NCBI GenBank assembly: GCA_902511575.1
Contig: CABXFU010000003.1
Span: forward strand, 62,001-126,000
Source: an uncultured SAR86 cluster bacterium
Lineage (GTDB): Bacteria > Pseudomonadota > Gammaproteobacteria > Magnimaribacterales > D2472
Length of the DNA stretch: 64,000 nt
Reading direction: 5' to 3'
Below are positions 61,494 to 64,000 of the stretch, in pieces; the stretch's first letter is position 1; each line of letters starts with the position of its first letter. The notes beneath the pieces were generated by a model, which was given only the letters and a program-made list of their open reading frames with translations, had not been told where the DNA came from and ran no database searches. Made by a program: the position numbers and the translations under genes.

Positions 61494-63086
61494 ATGACTG
61501 GATTTACTAATCGCGAAAAACTTTTATCTAAAATGCGTAATGGTGAGCATTTGGATTGGGATATTATCGTTATTGGTGGAGGTATTACTGGCGCCGGCGT
61601 TCTTCGTGAAGCGCGACGTCAAGGTTACAAAGCATTATTGCTTGAGCAACAAGATTTTTCATGGGGTACCTCAAGCCGATCATCGAAAATGGTTCATGGA
61701 GGCTTGCGCTATCTTGCTGCGGGCGATATAAAACTTACCAAAGAATCAGTTCAAGAAAGACAGCGGCTTTTAAAAGAAGCTCCAGGATTGGTTGACCCAA
61801 TTTCTTTTTACTTCACTTTTAGAAAAGGTAAATTTCCTGGCCGCATAGCTATGAAGATCATTTTAACTATCTATGACTTTTTTGCTGGTGCTCAAGATAA
61901 TAGATACTGCAATAACAAGGAATTATTGGAGCGTTTTAAGGGCCTAGATGACTACAAACTTCAGGGAGCAAGTTGTTATACAGATGCGATGGTGGATGAT
62001 TCTCGATTAGTACTTCGCGTATTACAAGATAGTATTGATGATGGTGGCTATGCCTTAAATTACACAAAAGTTGAGGATCTCTTATTAACAGATGGCCAGG
62101 TTTCTGGCGTGAGCATTCAAGACAGCGATCATTCTGGATTGATTCATTTAAATGCCCCAGTCGTAATTAATGCAACAGGTGCGTGGGCAGACAGACTTAG
62201 AAATGTTGTTAATAGCGAAACTCGAATTAGGCCGTTGCGTGGTAGTCACATTATTATTGCTAAATCCTTATTTCCTATTTCTGATGTCATGACTTTCCTG
62301 CATGTGGATGATAAGCGAGGTGTTTTTGTATACCCGTGGGAGGGAACAACAGTTATCGGAACTACAGATATAGATCATGATGATGATATAGATATTGAGG
62401 CTGGCATTTCTGATCAAGAGGTAGATTACTTGTTAAAAGCTTTCAATAGCCAGTTTCCTAGCAAGATATTAAATCGTAGTGATGTCCTATCAACTTGGGC
62501 TGGTGTTCGCCCCGTGATTGGTGCAGAAAAAAGTAAAGACCCTTCAAAAGAACGACGAGATCATGCTGTTTGGTCTGATAATGGATTGATCACTGTTAGC
62601 GGTGGCAAGCTTACTACCTTTCGATTGATCGCATTAGATGCTCTAGCAGCAGCCAAAGATAACCTTCCTCAAGCTAAAGAGATTTCCGACGATAGAGTGT
62701 TCTTAACTCCAACAATTACTGCCCAGTCTTTGTCACCTGAAAATACTAGTTGGGCTCAACGTTTGCTTGGTCGATATGGTGAAAAAGCAATTGAGCTGGT
62801 AAGCGAAAGCTCCTCAGAGGAACACCATAATCTTAATGAAACAGAATTCTCTCTAGCTGAATGCCGCTGGGCGATAAAATATGAAGCCGTGGAGCATCTT
62901 GATGATCTTTTGCTTAGAAGAACCCGTTTAGGTATGTGTCTACCCAATGGAGGCACTAATCTCTATCCAGCTCTAAAAGAACTATTTTTATCTAACCAAA
63001 ATTGGGATGATGAACGATGGCAACAAGAAGTCACTCGCTATGAAACAATTTGGACAAAGTATTACAGTCTTCCTAGCAATGCCTAA
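61494..63086 (+). CDS. GlpD-like FAD-dependent glycerol-3-phosphate dehydrogenase
   Basis: A 530-residue flavoenzyme. N-terminal FAD motif DIIVIGGGITGAGVLREARRQGYKALLLEQQDFSWGTSSRSSKMVHGGLRYLAAGDIKL; later VINATGAWADRLR, RGSHIIIAKSLFP, VFVYPWEGTTVIGTTDIDHD, TWAGVRPVIG and VSGGKLTTFR, all GlpA/GlpD signatures, then a C-terminal helical domain (about 400-525). It would oxidise sn-glycerol-3-phosphate to DHAP and pass electrons to quinone, or act on an alkylated or otherwise modified glycerol phosphate given its neighbours. It lies 6 bases after the AGPS-like gene and 12 before an FGGY kinase. Confidence 0.9.
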   Translation: MTGFTNREKLLSKMRNGEHLDWDIIVIGGGITGAGVLREARRQGYKALLLEQQDFSWGTSSRSSKMVHGGLRYLAAGDIKLTKESVQERQRLLKEAPGLVDPISFYFTFRKGKFPGRIAMKIILTIYDFFAGAQDNRYCNNKELLERFKGLDDYKLQGASCYTDAMVDDSRLVLRVLQDSIDDGGYALNYTKVEDLLLTDGQVSGVSIQDSDHSGLIHLNAPVVINATGAWADRLRNVVNSETRIRPLRGSHIIIAKSLFPISDVMTFLHVDDKRGVFVYPWEGTTVIGTTDIDHDDDIDIEAGISDQEVDYLLKAFNSQFPSKILNRSDVLSTWAGVRPVIGAEKSKDPSKERRDHAVWSDNGLITVSGGKLTTFRLIALDALAAAKDNLPQAKEISDDRVFLTPTITAQSLSPENTSWAQRLLGRYGEKAIELVSESSSEEHHNLNETEFSLAECRWAIKYEAVEHLDDLLLRRTRLGMCLPNGGTNLYPALKELFLSNQNWDDERWQQEVTRYETIWTKYYSLPSNA

Positions 63087-63098
63087 GAAGAGGTTCTT

Positions 63099-64000
63099 AT
63101 GAAAAACGAAAAGTATTTTCTGAGTATTGATAATGGAACTCAGAGTGTCCGAGCCATCGTTTTTGATGGAGAAGGCCAGCTTATTGCAAAAAGTAAAGTT
63201 GAAATTGAGCCTTATTTTTCTTCTCAGAAAGGGTGGGCAGAACAGCATGCAAATTATTTTTGGGATTCCTTATGTCAGGCTTGCCAAGAATTGTGGCCAC
63301 AGCTATCGATACCCAGAGAAGACATTGAAGCTGTTTCAGTCACCACTCAGCGTGCAACGGTTATTCCAATGGGGGAGGATAATCAACCCTTGCGTCCTGC
63401 CATTAGCTGGTTAGATCAGAGACAAGTAGAAACTAAGCCTAAATTAGGCAAAATAGAATCAACCCTAATGAGTCTAATTAGAGCTAAGCCACTTGTAGAT
63501 TTAATGCATGCAGAGGCTGAAGCCAATTGGATTGAGCAAAATGAGCCTGAGATCTGGAAGCAGGTTCATAAATTCTTACTCCTATCTGGCTATCATAATT
63601 ACAAACTCACTGGTCAATATAATGATGCCATCGCTAGCACTGTAGGGTTTGTGCCATTTGAATACAAGACTCAACAATGGGCGGAGCAAAAAGATTGGAA
63701 GTGGCGAGCTATGCCCATTCGTCCAGAAATGTTACCAGAGGTTTTACCAGCAGGATCAGTGCTGGGGAAAATTACTGAAGCTGCAGCTGAAGAAACTGGG
63801 ATTCCTCAAGGACTCCCATTGATTGCCAGTGGCTCAGATAAGGCCTGTGAAGTATTAGGAACTGGCTGTATCGATAATGAAACGGGTAGCTTGAGCTATG
63901 GGAGCCTAGCTACTCTTAATATCACTTCTGATAAATACCTTGAAGCTATTCCTTTTTATCCAGCATATCCTGGCGTCATACCCAACACTTTCAATATTGA
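63099..64000 (+). CDS. FGGY-family carbohydrate kinase, 5' part (runs off the window)
   Basis: An open frame from ATG 63099 continues to the window end (about 300 residues, no stop). It starts FLSIDNGTQSVRAIVFDGEGQLIAKSKVEIEPYF, the FGGY kinase phosphate-1 motif (D-x-G-T), and contains AEQHANYFWDSL, VSVTTQRATVIPMG, AISWLDQRQ and LPLIASGSDKACEVLGTG, the second-domain start. Glycerol, xylulose and erythritol kinases belong here; the match is general and differs from canonical GlpK, which reads DQGTTSSR. An AGAAGAGG ribosome site precedes it. Given the GlpD- and AGPS-like neighbours, a glycerol-type substrate is likely. Confidence 0.88.
   Translation, partial: MKNEKYFLSIDNGTQSVRAIVFDGEGQLIAKSKVEIEPYFSSQKGWAEQHANYFWDSLCQACQELWPQLSIPREDIEAVSVTTQRATVIPMGEDNQPLRPAISWLDQRQVETKPKLGKIESTLMSLIRAKPLVDLMHAEAEANWIEQNEPEIWKQVHKFLLLSGYHNYKLTGQYNDAIASTVGFVPFEYKTQQWAEQKDWKWRAMPIRPEMLPEVLPAGSVLGKITEAAAEETGIPQGLPLIASGSDKACEVLGTGCIDNETGSLSYGSLATLNITSDKYLEAIPFYPAYPGVIPNTFNI

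Noticed and set aside
63127-63414. A 95-residue forward frame and an antisense frame near 63 kb
   Set aside because: Both are out of frame with the FGGY kinase reading from 63099 to the end of the window, which shows clear kinase motifs.
1-64000. tRNA/rRNA genes, CRISPR arrays, insertion sequences, prophage or integrase genes
   Set aside because: Intergenic spaces are too short for most of these, and I saw no cloverleaf, regularly spaced repeats, transposase, integrase or terminal inverted repeats.

Overview
The window is a continuous stretch of an AT-rich, gene-dense gammaproteobacterial chromosome. Gene order (ratA-rnfH next to divergent bamE; grpE-dnaK-dnaJ; rpsB-tsf-pyrH-frr-uppS-cdsA-dxr-rseP-bamA-skp-lpxD-fabZ-lpxA-lpxB-rnhB-dnaE-accA-tilS; holD-rimI) is classically gammaproteobacterial. 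Very short intergenic spaces, many ATGA/TAATG stop-start overlaps, low GC and shortened proteins (DapB, TilS) suggest a streamlined marine lineage. The SAR86 clade is my best guess, but no rRNA is present to prove it.

Layout. 1-5.98 kb: end of a sodium:neurotransmitter-type symporter, ratA-rnfH, bamE (reverse), fur, then a heat-shock group (grpE, dnaK, dnaJ) behind a good sigma-32-type promoter, and dapB. 6.0-25.4 kb: one long forward run covering translation, UMP kinase, isoprenoid/phospholipid synthesis, outer-membrane assembly, lipid A synthesis, DNA polymerase III alpha, acetyl-CoA carboxylase and tRNA-Ile lysidine synthase. 25.4-32.7 kb: enoyl-CoA hydratase, long-form leuA (reverse), holD, rimI, glutathione peroxidase (reverse), then an unusual GNAT-TM-parvulin fusion followed by a HupE/UreJ-like membrane protein and an LLM flavin oxidoreductase. 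32.7-36.5 kb: astA-astD-astB, arginine succinyltransferase catabolism.

36.6-64 kb is accessory metabolism. It starts with a FATP-type acyl-CoA synthetase and a trans-acting-enoyl-reductase-like protein. A TetR regulator is divergent, across a 33-bp perfect palindrome, from a tightly packed 12-gene operon (two nitronate-monooxygenase-like proteins, three glutathione S-transferases, a haloalkane-dehalogenase-like hydrolase, a DUF1330-like protein, two small membrane proteins, a DUF2855 protein, a metallo-beta-lactamase-fold protein and an SDR). Next is a reverse DUF3604-parvulin-HupE/UreJ set, divergent from yghU, a double thioredoxin-fold/HCCA-isomerase-like gene and a second DUF3604 lipoprotein. 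The promoter region between them carries a 19-bp element matching 16/19 positions of the TetR palindrome core. The window ends in an SDR, an epimerase, an alkyl-DHAP-synthase-like flavoprotein, a GlpD-like dehydrogenase and a truncated FGGY kinase, which look like an ether-glycerolipid or glycerol-derivative pathway.

The most novel-looking parts are the 12-gene TetR-linked operon with its putative distant operator, the twice-occurring parvulin + HupE/UreJ module (once fused to an ElaA-type acetyltransferase, once next to DUF3604), and the AGPS/GlpD/FGGY cluster. I saw no tRNA, rRNA, CRISPR array, insertion sequence or prophage gene, and no gap above 300 bases without a gene.
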